A stretch of 64,000 nucleotides of DNA, from positions 992,001 to 1,056,000 of the forward strand of contig SRSI01000077.1 in NCBI GenBank assembly GCA_005656395.1, read 5' to 3'. Made by a program: the position numbers and the translations under genes. The notes under the pieces are model-generated. The model was not told where the DNA came from. It made no database searches and saw nothing but the letters and a program-made list of their open reading frames with translations. Positions 1 to 13,042 of the stretch are shown here, piece by piece; within the stretch, counting starts at the first letter, position 1, and every line of letters starts with the position of its first letter. Source of the stretch: Strongyloides papillosus. Its lineage: Eukaryota; Nematoda; Chromadorea; Rhabditida; Strongyloididae.

Positions 1-32
1 GTAAAGAAAATTATTTTCCAAGTAGTACTTAC

Positions 33-169
33 TTAGTAAATTCTTGCAGAGGCATAAATACATCCATTGATGACATGGAAAGTCCCGTATCCAGAAGAAT
101 GTTACAATCATCAAATTGAATATAGAAACATGGTTTATTAGGAAGCCAAGAGTATACTTTAACTTTCAT
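33..169 (-). CDS. INTS9: Integrator complex subunit 9-like protein, first exon only (partial)
   Basis: The minus strand opens with ATG at 169 and reads 45 codons to a GTAAGT donor at 32-27; the rest of the gene lies beyond the left edge. The peptide starts MKVKVYSWLPNKPC and contains the segment ILLDTGLSMSSM. This matches the N-terminus of INTS9 (human MKLYCLSGHPTLPC, then IMLDCGLDMTS), where it is the first strand pair of the metallo-beta-lactamase fold. INTS9 is the inactive partner of the INTS11 endonuclease in the Integrator complex, which cleaves snRNA and promoter-proximal transcripts in the nucleus. A TTTCAAG 3' splice site abuts the ATG, fitting trans-splicing. The small gene at 409-630 lies about 240 bp upstream on the same strand, so an operon is possible. 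The call rests on 45 residues. Confidence 0.7.
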
Positions 170-408
170 CTTGAAATTTTTTTATTTATAAGAAAAAAAG
201 TCTCAAAACGAAATGCGTCGAGTGATTGGAATGTTACTATTTAGGACCGCCTGGATATTTTTTTGTCTTTATTTGACGATAGATAATATGATATAAAGTA
301 AATGAGGAAATAATTCAATATTTTTATTGAAAAAAAAGTTTATTGAAATCCTACAGACTTATGTGATCAATAAAAGAAATTTGGTAGAAACTAATAAATT
401 AACGTATG

Positions 409-630
409 CTATTTCAACTCATCACTATTTTTTCTGGCTTCCAATTCTTTGTGATAAATGTAGTCTTCCATTTCTTGATGGTAGTTATATTCTTTTGATG
501 CACTTACACGTTTAACAAACAAAGAAGCTTTGTAAGATCCATACGCAAGAGTTCCAACTCCACCAACAAAAACGACTGCGATTATGCTACCTCTAAATTT
601 TCCAAACCACTTCGATAGGTTCGTAATCAT
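409..630 (-). CDS. Small single-pass membrane protein, 73 aa, unknown function
   Basis: This intact ORF runs from ATG at 630 to TAG at 409. Residues about 14-36 (GSIIAVVFVGGVGTLAYGSY) form one hydrophobic segment. A short basic N-terminus (KWFGKFRG) precedes it and a charged, probably helical tail ending DELK follows. The layout resembles mitochondrial inner-membrane assembly microproteins (short matrix end, one transmembrane helix, charged tail), but I recognise no family and do not assign one. No clear trans-splice acceptor is visible just upstream. It may be the first gene of a two-gene unit with the INTS9 homologue downstream. The composition is too balanced for random AT-rich reading, which favours a real gene. 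Confidence 0.6.
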   Translation of the reverse strand: MITNLSKWFGKFRGSIIAVVFVGGVGTLAYGSYKASLFVKRVSASKEYNYHQEMEDYIYHKELEARKNSDELK

Positions 631-3600
631 AGTTAAATAAGTGTAAAAAATGTTTCGATATGGTAAATTTTTAAATCCGATGTGAATAAATCTCCAAAAT
701 TTCGATTAAATTTCTTTCTAAGATTATTTAATTATGACAAAAAAATTTAAAGTTATTTTTTATGATGTTAAACCAAAATAAATTTTTTAGATACTAGTGC
801 AGTGATACAAAAAGAAGCAAACAAAAATACTAAGTTATTTTATAAATAATATTATACAGTAATATCCTTTATTTTGCCAAAATAACATTTGAAGTAAATT
901 TTAAGCTTTAAAAAATCTTGTAAATTTTAATAAAAAATATGAAAGAAAGTCTAATCACCACAATTTCAAAACTCTTGAGATGCTAAATATTTTACTGACA
1001 TAAAATTGCTTTATATACTTCTGTCAATTATACATGAAAGTCTTACTTCTAAATTTTTATTAGTTATTAATGCACAATTAAAATATATGAATTATATTTA
1101 ACGATTTTATTTTTACGTTTATATTATTCATTTACAAAAAAAAATATTGTTATTTATTGTCCCTTTTTTCATTAAAAATACTGCTCTCAAATTATATAAA
1201 TTTTTGCTATTGCAAATGTAGTATATCATGAAATTTTATAATATTAGCAAACAACTAATTTATTTTGGAAATATTAGACTTCTTGATATATCACTTAGAA
1301 GGATATTTTAATGTTTTTGGAGTGTTGTGGAAAATTCTTTTCTTCTACTAAAATGTTAAACAAATTTTCAAAAAACAGTTTATTTTTGAAAAAAGATTAT
1401 ATCAATGAAGTTATTTTTTAAAAGTCCTATATTTTTTACAGATAACACTTATTTTACATAAAAAAAAATTTTTTTCAATAAATATTTTTCTAAACGTACC
1501 GGAAATGTTATTTATTATTATAATGCATGCCATTTTCATTTATTTTTTAAATGTTCAAAATAAATAATATATTTTTATTTGTTTTTACAAGTACAATTTT
1601 TAAATTTAATTACAACTAATACCTTTTTTGAAATAATTAAAAAACAATATTGAAATAGGTTTTGATAAAAAATACTATTAACAGACCATTATTTTTTGGA
1701 ACTTATAAGATTGATGTTAAAAATTTATTCTTTTATTATTATATGATTTGAAAAATTGTCATTAACAATATTTATTTGCAACAAGATTTGAATTCTACTG
1801 GTAAATCGTACTAATAGACTAATTTTTGTTTTTATTAAAATAACAATGAAATTAAATTAATAATAAATACGGATAAAACAATTTTTCTTGTTTAAATATA
1901 ACTTGCGATTGTATAGTTCATATTTTAAAAATTACACTGTTATTATCTTTTTTTACACTTAGAAATGTTGTGACCTATAATTTTATGTAAAAAATTGTCA
2001 AATATTATAACTTTTTTTGGAGAATTAGAAATATAAAATGATTCATTTGCATTAAAACTTAAAATGCGAATCATAATTTGTTGAATTTATTATTTTAATT
2101 TAAATTTTAAAATTATCCAATTTTCAGTTCATTTATAGTTTGTTCATGGTATTTCCTATTGAAATTTGTCAATTTTCATTCATTTTAGCATATCAAATAT
2201 GGCATAAAAAAATTATATATAGCTTAAAGGCATTATGAATTTTTTCTAAATTAGGATTAAATTCAAATGTAAAGAGGAAATTTATTTAATCATTCTTCGT
2301 TATCTATTTCAAACTAAAAGCTTTCATTAAATTTTTAATATTTTTCGTTATAACATTCTTTCAACATATCCATTTAAAATGCTATAAAATTATTCTTTGG
2401 TTCTCTTGTCATTATAATTTTTTACTTTTTATGTTCTCTATATTCACGTATGTTTTAAAATCTTAGTGTTTAATATTAGTCATACCATTATGCCTTTAAT
2501 TAACTTTCAAATTTCTAGATGCATATGTATTTTTATTTTTAATTCATTTCACTACATTTGTTTTTCTAGTTGTTAAATAAAATTTAATATATTTTATTGC
2601 ATTAAATATCGTCAACAAAATAGTACTTTTTTTTAAATTTATGAAATTAACGATTCTGATAATACATAAGTTGGTTAAAATATTTTTTTATATATTTTTA
2701 CTTTTTTTTCACACTTTACCCCTGTTCATTTATATAGAATAAGAAAAAGTAGAACAATTATATATGTATATATTAGTGGATATTTATATTTTATGTCATA
2801 TTAATTATGCTTATTTATTATTTGACAAATAAAAGTAAATTATTTTAGTAAAATTTATTCTCTCAAACGAGAGGTGATAAAAAAATACAGTATTATGAAA
2901 TTAGAGATTAAAAATAGGAATTGTAAAAATAATTTTTGTTATGCAAGTAACAAGTATACTTTTTGAATTATTTTAGTAACAAAAAGTTTATGTGTTGAAA
3001 AATGAAAATTAATCTTTACAATCCTTTTTTTCTTCAAATAATTCTTTTAAAGAGCTCAAACATTCTATTTAATGAAATATATGGAATTTTATGTGTCAAA
3101 ATTTAATAATAAGTCAAAAAAATTGTCCGTTTATACGCACATTAGGGATAGTTTTTATAATGTTTTCAACACGACAGTATTTTATCTCTCAAAAGTGGTA
3201 CTTTATCTATATATCTTTAAAATGTTAGACTTATGTGTTATTAAATAATATCTGAGTACAATTTTAACAAAATAAATATTGCTTAGAATTTATGTTTCAT
3301 GCTTTACCATGTGACATACTTAGAAAAAATGTCTTTTTTAATATGAAAGAAATGTTTTTCTTCTAGTATACATTTCATAGTAGATGGATTATATTCTATA
3401 AATAATTTTTAAATACAAATTTTCAACATTTTTCTTTAATAACAAAAATTAAAATGATTCTTTTCAAAATTATAAACATATGCGCTTGGTAAAAATTTCA
3501 TCCACTACTAATACATAACTAATTGTAATACCATATCCTTTACGTTGGTGTTAATAAAAAAAGCAAATCTTCAATATAATAAAAACAGATATTTTATGAT

Positions 3601-5963
3601 TATAAATATTTTTTTCAATAATATCATTATATTATATACTTTTCTATAAAAAATTAAAAATTTTATCTTTACATATTTATAAAATAAAAAAAGAAAATTA
3701 TTCATTTTTATAAAAGTGAATCTTTTTTTATACTTTTTAATGTTTTATATATTTTAATTATCTTTGCTATCAGCTTTTTTTGTAATATAAAGAAAACATA
3801 TGACAATTATTAAAAACAAATCTTCTTATTTATCTCCTCACACATTATTGTTTTTCACTGATGTCGTGGATTAAATCTCAATATTATATTAGAGATTAGT
3901 TAATTACAATAATTATGTATATTTACGAAAAATGAGTCAAATTTTTATATTCATAATTTGAAGGATGAATTATTTTGTAAACAACTCCCTCAATACTGAT
4001 GAAATCTCTTGAGCATTTTTATCCACTATACTCTTATTTTTTGGAAATTTAAAATTGTATATATATAAAGTAAATTGAAATGTTATTATTACATGTGGCT
4101 ATATTAATAAATTTATTGTAGGTATCTATATAATTTAGAGATTTAATATTTTTAAAATTAATATTGGTTTTTAAAATGTTCAAGTATAACATGAAAAAAA
4201 TATACTTTTAAAAATGGTAAATATTTATAAGATATTTCTAAAAATATACAAATGCATCGTTTTTTACGCACGTAATTGTCAGTGAATTTCTTACTAACAA
4301 TTATGTACCGAATAAATTTTATATAAAAAAATATGCCTATATGATTTATGGTGCTTAGTGCATGCTTATTCAGCTAAAAATTGAAAAATTACTCTCTTAC
4401 AACGTCATTTCTATACACTTGTTTTTAGATTTATGTAATGTCTATTAAATGTAGTGCCACACTTTAAAATATTTGATAGATATGTTTTTATGGTAACTGA
4501 ACTGTTGCATACTTTTGAAGAGAGATACTACTTAAAATAATATTATAATAAAAATGCACTTCAATATTCTTTCGTATTTTAAAATCTTAAGATGTATCTT
4601 TCCTTAAATTTTTTCTATAAAAATGGCGTTTCATGTAAATTATTTTTTATATCATAAAAATAGAATTTGTAGGGAAAAAATTTTATTTTTTAATTAAATA
4701 TGTTAAAAATCGTGTTGTATTAATATCTAAATTTTTAGAAATTTTAATAAATTAGCATATAATATATCCTTTTCATTTGCCAAGAAATTTTCGCTTACTA
4801 CATAGAAAATAAAATATAGACATAGTTACTGGTGCCTGTAATTTTTGTGGCATGTTTCTTTCAACAAATAAGGAGAAAATATTTAAATTATCAATTCGTT
4901 GTAATAGTAATTTTATTCTTTACCATCTAAATGTAGGATGAAAGTACTTTGATATTTTTAAAACAATATATGTGTAGACATTTTTTAAGCTAACTCTACA
5001 ACTTTTTTTATTTAAGTTTTCTGAAATATAATGTTATTGTTGTTGCTCATAAGGCATAATTTTTTATTTATATTACCATTACATAAAATATTATAGTATA
5101 TTCAAGTAAATTAGATTACCGTGTATATATGAAAAATATTTAGTATTCTGTTCACTTGCCATCATCATTCATCTAAACAAAATCATTCCTTTTTTTAAAT
5201 TTAACGTCGAAAAAAAAATTTGTGTATATTACTCACTCGATAAATAAAACTTTATCATTCTATATTTGTGTATTTTCGGATCTCTTACTTAATTATGAAA
5301 AATTAATAAAATCCGTTATCTGTTATTTATCAGGATATAAAGTCACTTTAACATATTGCATTTGGTAAAATTATCTCTAAATATATTCACTCATTATCAT
5401 TTTAATTATATAAATTGTAAAAATTTATGACAACTAACAATATATCCATTTTCTAATGTATATTTGGTAAAATTTTTCTAAAGAAGGTTATATTTATAAC
5501 AAGAGTGTATCATATAATTTTATTTGAGATATAATGTTGAAGATTCAAATGATATACATCTTTTATGCTTTTTTGTTTACATATGTCCGAGAAATAATTT
5601 TTAAATTTTCTATATAAATAATATATCTACATTATCCCTCCTTCTAAATAAATTTGCTAGTTGGTAAAAGATATTTAAATAGTCTTAAGGAATTTAAAAC
5701 TGTTTTTTCATTCTCAACATCATGAATATGTGTTATATTTATTTTCCTTTATGTAATATAATAAAAAAATATTACTTAGCTAAAAATGAAAAATTTATTT
5801 TCGTTAATTAATTATAATTTTTTATTTCTTTTTATGATACTTTTTTTGCTTTATACATATTATAACAAAATAATTTCTAAAATTTTTGTAAATTATAAAA
5901 ATAGATATATTCATTTAAATGTAAAAATTTTCATTACATCCTCTAACTAATACTACTTTTTAG
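631..5963. other. 5.3-kb AT-rich gene desert upstream of ida-1
   Basis: No ORF of coding character, no GC-richer island that would mark a tRNA or structured RNA, and no clear tandem repeat was seen on either strand. It is mostly homopolymeric A/T runs. It probably holds the promoter and enhancers of ida-1, possibly the far 5' end of the 73-aa gene. A TTTTTAG acceptor closes it at 5963. Confidence 0.6.
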
Positions 5964-5973
5964 ATGAAGAAGT

Positions 5974-8900
5974 ATGAAAACATTGACTGGGGCTGCCGTT
6001 TTTTCTGCAAGACCTTATCTATACTCCAATAGAGTTAATTCATCTAATCATTTTTCAAAATTAACTAAACTCTTTTTATATTTTCTTATTTTTATTGGGA
6101 CATTTCTACCAGAACCAACATTAGTTGAAAGCCATCTATTACAAGGTATGTTTTTAACAACTTTGACTAATGTTAATTAATCAAAATTTGACTAGAATTG
6201 TAATTATAAATTTTTATCTTATATTTCTTTTATAAAATTCACTAACCATAAACATATATCCCTATTCATATTTAATTATTCCTTTTGGCTTCATAATTTT
6301 TAATCAAATAATTATGACCATATATGTGAGTGATATAATTGCATTAATAAAAGACTTAAAATTTGTCAATTCAATTGAATATACTTTAGTTTAAAAAAAA
6401 GAGTCCAGAGAACATATATGTGGTTTCATTAGATGATAAAAATTTTTTATATTTCGTCAAAATTTAGATAAATAAAGTTATTTTATATAAATTTCTAAAA
6501 ACGTTTTAAATTACTTTATAAACAAAAAACAATATTCTTCATTATGAAAATGTGGGGGAAGTTTTATAGTTGAATTATTAGCCAATAAAAACTTTTTATT
6601 TTTCAATCAATGTTACATTAAACAATTCATTTTTTAAAGCATATATAAACATCAAAAACTCAAGAATAGGAACTACTTAATGATATATATTCCTACATTA
6701 ATAATCTATTTTCCTTTTTTCCTTTAACAAATACTATTTGCATTTTTTTAAAATTAATAGCATCTATAAAAAAAATATTATTATCTTTCCTCAATATTTT
6801 AATATAAATATTTTTAATGTGCACAAATGTATAACATTATTTTTCTCTTTTTTCAACTCATATGCAGGCTATTTTATTATGAATAAACACGAAATTAAAC
6901 ATCTTCTTTAGATAGATATCAACAAACTTCATAAATCTCACCCACTATATAGAAAAAAATGACGACATTTAAATACGCAAGCATTTGTATTTATGTTTTA
7001 AGACAAAAAATAAAATTTATTTATATGACATCACTTTTTACATTTCTTTAATATACATATTGGGGGTAAAATTAGCTTTTAATAAAGAATGGTAAGAAAT
7101 TAGAACATTTCTCTCTTTATTACAAATAGTTCTTGATAAATAAAACTTATATCTTCATCAAAAATATCATTAAATAATTATATTATAGCTTAAAATATGT
7201 TAGACATTTTGTTAGAAAAATTTACTGATAAATAATTTTCTTTATAGTTGATTTTTTTTATTAAAAAACTAACTTTATTATTTTTTATTAAATATGATTA
7301 TTATTAATTAGCTTTAATAATATTAAAAATATTAAACTCGGATATTGCCTCAATGAAGTTTAATCTAGTTTACATTAATATTTCTATATATGCAAAAAAA
7401 ACATTTTAAAATTAAGTTATGTATATTATAATTTGGCCAATTATGGTTTTAATATTTTGATAACAAGATTGAAAAATATGATGTCATTTTACTGATTAAT
7501 GTTAAATAAATTTTAAAATATAAGTACTGTATATTGAGTTTTTATGTATTTTATGAATATTTAATTTTTCTTTTGATTAAAAAAATATTTGTAAACCTTT
7601 TTTTTAATACTAAAGTTTTAATTAAGTAAAAGACGTTTTAATAATTTTTTATTGTAGGATGTGATATTAAACCTGAGCTATGTGAAAAAAATGAAACATG
7701 TTTTCCAGGTAATTAAAAAAATTATATTTTAACCATAAATTAATTCATTTTAAAGATGGTATCTTTGGTCAATGTGCAGAACAATCTCAGTATTCTTCTA
7801 TTATGGATTTGACATTTCTTCAGAATGATTTTAATAAAGATCTCCTTTTTATGACATTAGAATCCAATAATGACAATGGAAACTGGAACGATGATATTAT
7901 CCAATGTTATATTACTCTCTACAAATTTTCACTTCTTCATGATTTAAAATATCAACCATTTTTATGTGATAACAAAGATGTCAAGAAACTTATTGATACA
8001 TTAAATACAATGCACCAAAACTACGAAAAAAATAATGAAGAAGATTTGAAGAAATTAAAAGAAGATTTAATGAATAAATTTCAAATTGAAAATAACAATG
8101 AACATGAAATTAAAACAACTTCATTAGACTTAAAAAAAGTAGATAAGAAAGATGCACCTGTAGAGATTATTGATAACTCTAATAGTGATACCAAAGATGA
8201 ATATATTCCCATCATGTATTATGAAAAAGATGAAACATTACCAATATATAACAATGATGCTTACATCTCCCAAGAGAAAATCTTACCACAAATTGATGAT
8301 TTAACTGAATATATTGACAATGATAATGAAGAAAAGCCGGAGTTATATGTTGTACCACTTGACATGTTACTTAAAGTTTCTAACAATGATAATCCATTTA
8401 TAGATGATATTAATTTTTCACCATCAAATCAATACCCCTTAGAATATCCCTTTTTAAATGAAGATGAGGATGAAGTAATTCCAACAGATGGGAATGATAT
8501 TTTTTCTAGAGAATCTAGAGAATTCCAAAATATTGTTGAAATACCAGATCAAAGTGATTCTATTGAAGTTATTCCAGTTACAGTTTCTGATTCAAATTTA
8601 AATCAACTTTCTGATTTTAATACCGATGTTGAAGAATCAGATAATTTGATAGCAATTCCAGTAGAAGTAGAAGAAGTTTCTGTCTATGAAGAGCCAACTA
8701 ATGAAGACAAAACGATCCCTTTAATTGAGGAAGTTCCTATAACAAAATATAATGAAATACCAAACGAAGTTGTTATTGATAGTATTCCGTTATCAGAAGA
8801 ATCAATATCACCAGAACTTTTTAATAATCTTGCTTTAGATGAATTTTTAGCTGAAAGATACCCAGAGTCTAATATCGAAATTGAAGAAACTATACCATTA

Positions 8901-10774
8901 AATTCTGAAGCAAATGGCCAACAAATTCTTCTTAAAAAGGATGATGAGAAATATATTACAGATGATCTTGGATTGGCTAATACCGAACATAAAATTGTAA
9001 AAGGAAGTGAAGAAATCTCTATGATTGAAGGTAACAGAATTTATATCAATATGAAGAGAGGTAATTTAACTGATGAACAAATTATTGGTCTAGCAAATTA
9101 TATTCAAGATAAAATTGGTGATCCGAATGATCTTTATTTTTATGACTTCTTATTTGAAAATAACCAACTTTCCTTCAAAGCTATATTTATTGGATCAGCA
9201 TCTGAAAATGATGGTGGTAATAAAAATAATAAAGAGAAACGTCTTGACAGTCCTTCTGGGGTAGCTCAGGCTGTTTGTATGTTTATAATTGTTTTATAAT
9301 ATGATTCTTATTTTTATAGATAAAAGAAGAAAAGATATTATGACTTTGTCAGGAATCGATGTTAATGAAGCAGGCATTGGAAGTGGAAAGGTAAGAAATA
9401 ACTTTGTTAGTAAACTAAAAATAATTATTATTTAAGAACATTGTTCCTGTTGCAAAAGCAGGAAGTGATTGGCTTTTTAAACCAATTTTACTTGTTTGTA
9501 TGGCTACAGTAACCTCCCTTCTTATTGTCTTATTAACACAAGTTTGTAAGAGTAGAAAAAAAAGTTCTTTTGTTGGAGGCTTCTATCCAGAAGTTATAGA
9601 CCATATGGATAATCTTGAAAATGGAAAAGCAAGAACATGTGGAACATATGAAGTATGTTGTAATTTTTTTAACTATTATAATACTTTTAGGATTTATGTC
9701 GTCGTAGAATGTCTGGAATTAGCACTAATGGTTATGCTACTGATGGAACTGTTCCAAACAGACCAAAACTTGCTGGAACTTCCTCTCAGAATTCTAGTGT
9801 TTCTTCATGGCCTGATGAGACATTCTTAAATTCTTGTAATCTTGATATTTCAACAGGACATGTAATATTAAGTTTCCTTCAAAGTTACTTAGATAATCCA
9901 GAAAAGATCCACCAAGAATGGGAATCTGTTGCTTCTTATCAAAGTCCAAATGATCAAATAACAATTGCTTCGAGACCAGAGAATCTTCCAAAAAACAGAA
10001 ATCAACAAATTTTACCATATGATGAGAGTTTGGTTCACTTAGGTTCACCAACTTCTTCACCTTCCATAGGTAAAAATTACATCAATGCTTCAAATATATT
10101 TGATGTCAATCCAAAACATCCTAGTTATATTGCAGCAGAGTCTCCTCTTTCTGCTACTATCTCAAATTTCTGGCAGATGATTTGGGAAAAAGGAGTAACT
10201 ATTATTGTTAATTTAACTACTAAAGAAGATATGACTGTTGGAAGATGTGAAAAATATTGGCCTGATGATGGAAGTAAAGTTTACGACAACTACGAAATCC
10301 ACCTTGTATCAGAACATATTTGGTCTGAAGATTATATGGTTCGTTCATTTTATCTTAAAAATATCATTACAAATGAAACGAGAACTGTAACTCAATTTCA
10401 TTATCTTGCTTGGTCTGAAAATAAAGTTGTTCCTAATCAAAAGACACTCCTTGACTTTAGAAGGTAAAATTTTCTTGTAGTAAAATTGTTTTCATGTTTT
10501 TATTTTTAGAAAAGTAAACAAATCTTATCGCGGACATGCTTCCCCAATACTTGTCCATTGTTCAGAAGGTCTTGGACGTACCGGAGCTTATCTTCTCTTA
10601 GACATAACAGCCAATCGTATAACGTCTGGTGTTAAGGAAATCAACATGGCTGCATCTTTAGAATATCTTCGTGATAATCGTAATGGAGCGGTGAAAACAG
10701 AAGAGCAATATAAAATGGTTTTCAGTTGTCTTGCTGAAGAAGTTACCTCTTTAATTAAAAATTTACCTAATTAA
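5974..10774 (+). CDS. ida-1: IDA-1: receptor-type tyrosine pseudophosphatase of dense-core vesicles (IA-2/phogrin, PTPRN family)
   Basis: Seven exons (5974-6145, 7658-7708, 7756-9276, 9320-9390, 9437-9652, 9691-10463, 10510-10774) join in frame to 1022 aa. A signal peptide (hydrophobic LFLYFLIFIGTFL) is followed near residue 59 by a Cys-rich RESP18-like motif (CDIKPELC, then DGIFGQC) diagnostic of IA-2. A long acidic luminal region, a folded membrane-proximal part, a transmembrane helix (about 621-640) and one cytosolic phosphatase domain come next. The signature at 951-960 is HCSEGLGRTG: Glu replaces the usual Ala, and the WPD loop reads WSE. Both changes predict no catalysis, as in the family. 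IDA-1/IA-2 proteins sit in dense-core vesicle membranes and affect neuropeptide and insulin secretion. Intron 1 is 1.5 kb; the others are 43-47 nt except the 38-nt intron 5. An out-of-frame ATG at 5964 precedes the start. Confidence 0.93.
6146..7657 (+). other. Intron 1 of ida-1 (1.5 kb)
   Basis: It is bounded by a GTATG donor and an ATTGTAG acceptor that preserve phase 1. AT-rich; I saw no nested gene or structured RNA in it. Confidence 0.8.
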
Positions 10775-11188
10775 TATAACAGTGAATGGTTCATTTTTAT
10801 TAAAAAAAAATTTTTTTCATATGGATTTGCAAAATAGCATTCCAATTCTTGATTTTTCTCATTTTATTGGCTTTATTTATTCATTTTTAAAAAATTTAAA
10901 TCTGGAGAAAAAAATATGATGATGGTTGGAGATTAAAAGAACAGTTTTTTCTAGAAAATCTTTTATGTGTGTGGTTTCATCTTCTTGTTTATCATGGAAA
11001 AAGTATTATTGGATACATATATTTTGTTTTGGTATCGGATGGATCTGAAAAAGGCTTAAACATTAAAAATTAAACGTTTTTGACATTATTTTAAATAATT
11101 GAAAATAAATTATTTCATTTTAAACATTTTTTAAAATAACTCTTTATATGACTTTTAAAAAAAACAATAATTAGTTGTAACTAAAAAT
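10775..11188. other. Shared 3' intergenic region of ida-1 and eEF1B
   Basis: The two genes converge here, 414 bp stop to stop. It contains 3' UTR sequence only as far as can be seen; no ORF or RNA gene. Confidence 0.7.
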
Positions 11189-11877
11189 TTAAACTTTGTT
11201 AAAGGCAACAACATCAACAGATTGAACAAGGTCTTCCATATCAGTGATTTGTTCTTCTAACCAATCCGAAGAAACTTTGTCATCTTCAACAACGCAACAA
11301 ATTTGAAGTTTTTGAATGCCAAAAGCAACTGGCAATATTTTGGCTGCACCCCAGACAAGTCCATCTTTCTCAATTTTACGAATTCCTTCTTCAATCTCAG
11401 AAATTTTAATTGAATCGTCCCATGGTTTGACATCATAAATAATGTTTGATTTGGCAATTGGACCTGGTTTCTTAGACTTCTTTTCGTTGTAAGCCTTCAA
11501 ACGTTCTTGAACAATTTTAGCTTGTTCTTCATCTTCCTCTTCTGAATCAAAAAGATCAAAATCTTCGTCATCTGGTTTGTTGGCAGAAGATGTTGAAGGT
11601 CCGCCAAATGATTTTTGTTCTTCCTCAGTAAATGAAGCAACATTTTTATACCAGCGAGAAAGATGTTCGTAAGCCTTAGAACATGGAGCAGTCTTGAAAA
11701 GTTTAAATAAAGCAAAGTCTTTTGAAGAAACTGTATATCTATAAAAAATTTTTGATATAATTAATTTTATTGACTTTCAACATACCCTCCAGCATAAGGG
11801 AAATCACCAAGGTAGGCATTGAAAGCAGCTAAATCGGCGGCAGATGTTGCATTAATTACGTCCTTTGAGAAAGCCAT
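11189..11877 (-). CDS. eef-1B: Translation elongation factor 1-beta (eEF1B-alpha/beta guanine exchange subunit)
   Basis: Two exons (11786-11877, 11189-11738) with a 47-nt intron encode 213 aa. The N-terminus (MAFSKDV, AFNAYLGD) is a GST-C-like domain. An acidic stretch (DEDFDLFDSEEEDEE) and the basic block KKSKKPGPIAKS form the central acidic region. The C-terminal exchange domain contains DVKPWDD, WGAAKILPVAFGIQKLQI and the closing VDVVAFNKV, all hallmark eEF1B-delta/beta sequences. The protein reloads eEF1A with GTP during translation elongation in the cytoplasm. A GTATTTTAG acceptor 5 nt before the ATG suggests trans-splicing. Length equals the usual nematode size. Nothing is broken or unusual. 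Confidence 0.96.
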
Positions 11878-13042
11878 GTTAACTAAAATACAAAATTAAA
11901 GAAAAATTTTTTAATTACTAGAAATCATAAAAATAACAAGGAAAAGGAGTTATTTTTTTAATAAATAAATTTCAACAATATTATTTGGGCAAATCTAAAT
12001 TCCAAAATGGAGCAAAAGGATCGCGTCAGGAGAATTAGATTTTTTTTCAAAGTTTATTCCTTTTAAACATCTAAATTTTATGTGACGTAGGATATTTCTA
12101 TAGTTTTATATTATACATGATGATTTAAAAAATATACAACATATTATAAATTTTCTTTTTACTAGTATTATATATACCTTGAACTTTTGCTTTAACAATA
12201 GATTTTTCTGAAGTTTTCTTTTACGTTTAATATGATTTTTTATTTTATTAAAAAATACCTTCGTAATTCTGTATATCACATTTTTTGAAAGAAGACACGA
12301 ATTTTATACTTATAAGAATAGAAGTGATAAATTACATTAAAAAATTATAACCTTTACTATACTACATAGCTATTTGTTTTAAATATATTACTACAATTCA
12401 AGGCTGACTCATTAAGTGAATGTATATTATTTCATAACTAAAATTTCACGCTTACTGTTTATAAAAAAAATTGTTCAAGATAACTTAATATTAATTCTTA
12501 ATGTAATATTTGTTTGACGAAACTATAGTACACTTAATTATGTTATAAAATTCATCTAAATAGAAATTGACATTTAAAAAAAAATAGAAATATTACTACG
12601 GTAGAAAAAATACTCATTATTAGGATATTTATCTATGGTATATTTTGATTGTAATTAATGCAAAAAGTTTTAAATGATAATACAATACATTGTTTCAGTA
12701 ATGGATTTGCACTTGTGTGTTCGATTATCAAAAGGATCGTTAATGATAAAATTTCAATGGTATAATGGGTGATTTTTAAAATATAATAAAAATTTGATTA
12801 TGGAAGATTTGATTTTCATTCAAAAAATTAAACGAATTAGAATTATTATTTTTTATAGTCTTTTACCCATTAATGTATTATTTATTAAGTATTTTAAATA
12901 TAGAGCATTTAATTAATTAATTTATTAGACAACAACTATGCAAATATATTTTTTTTAAATTTTAGTAAAAAGATTTTTTATAGAAGAAATTATCATATAC
13001 TTTTACTATTATAAAGTTGCAGAGTGATATAATTAAATTATA
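11878..13042. other. Intergenic, divergent promoters of eEF1B and GPI transferase gene
   Basis: 1.17 kb separate the two divergent starts. AT-rich, no coding ORF, no GC-richer island. A TTGCAG acceptor at about 13017-13022 may be the trans-splice site of the right-hand gene. Confidence 0.6.
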
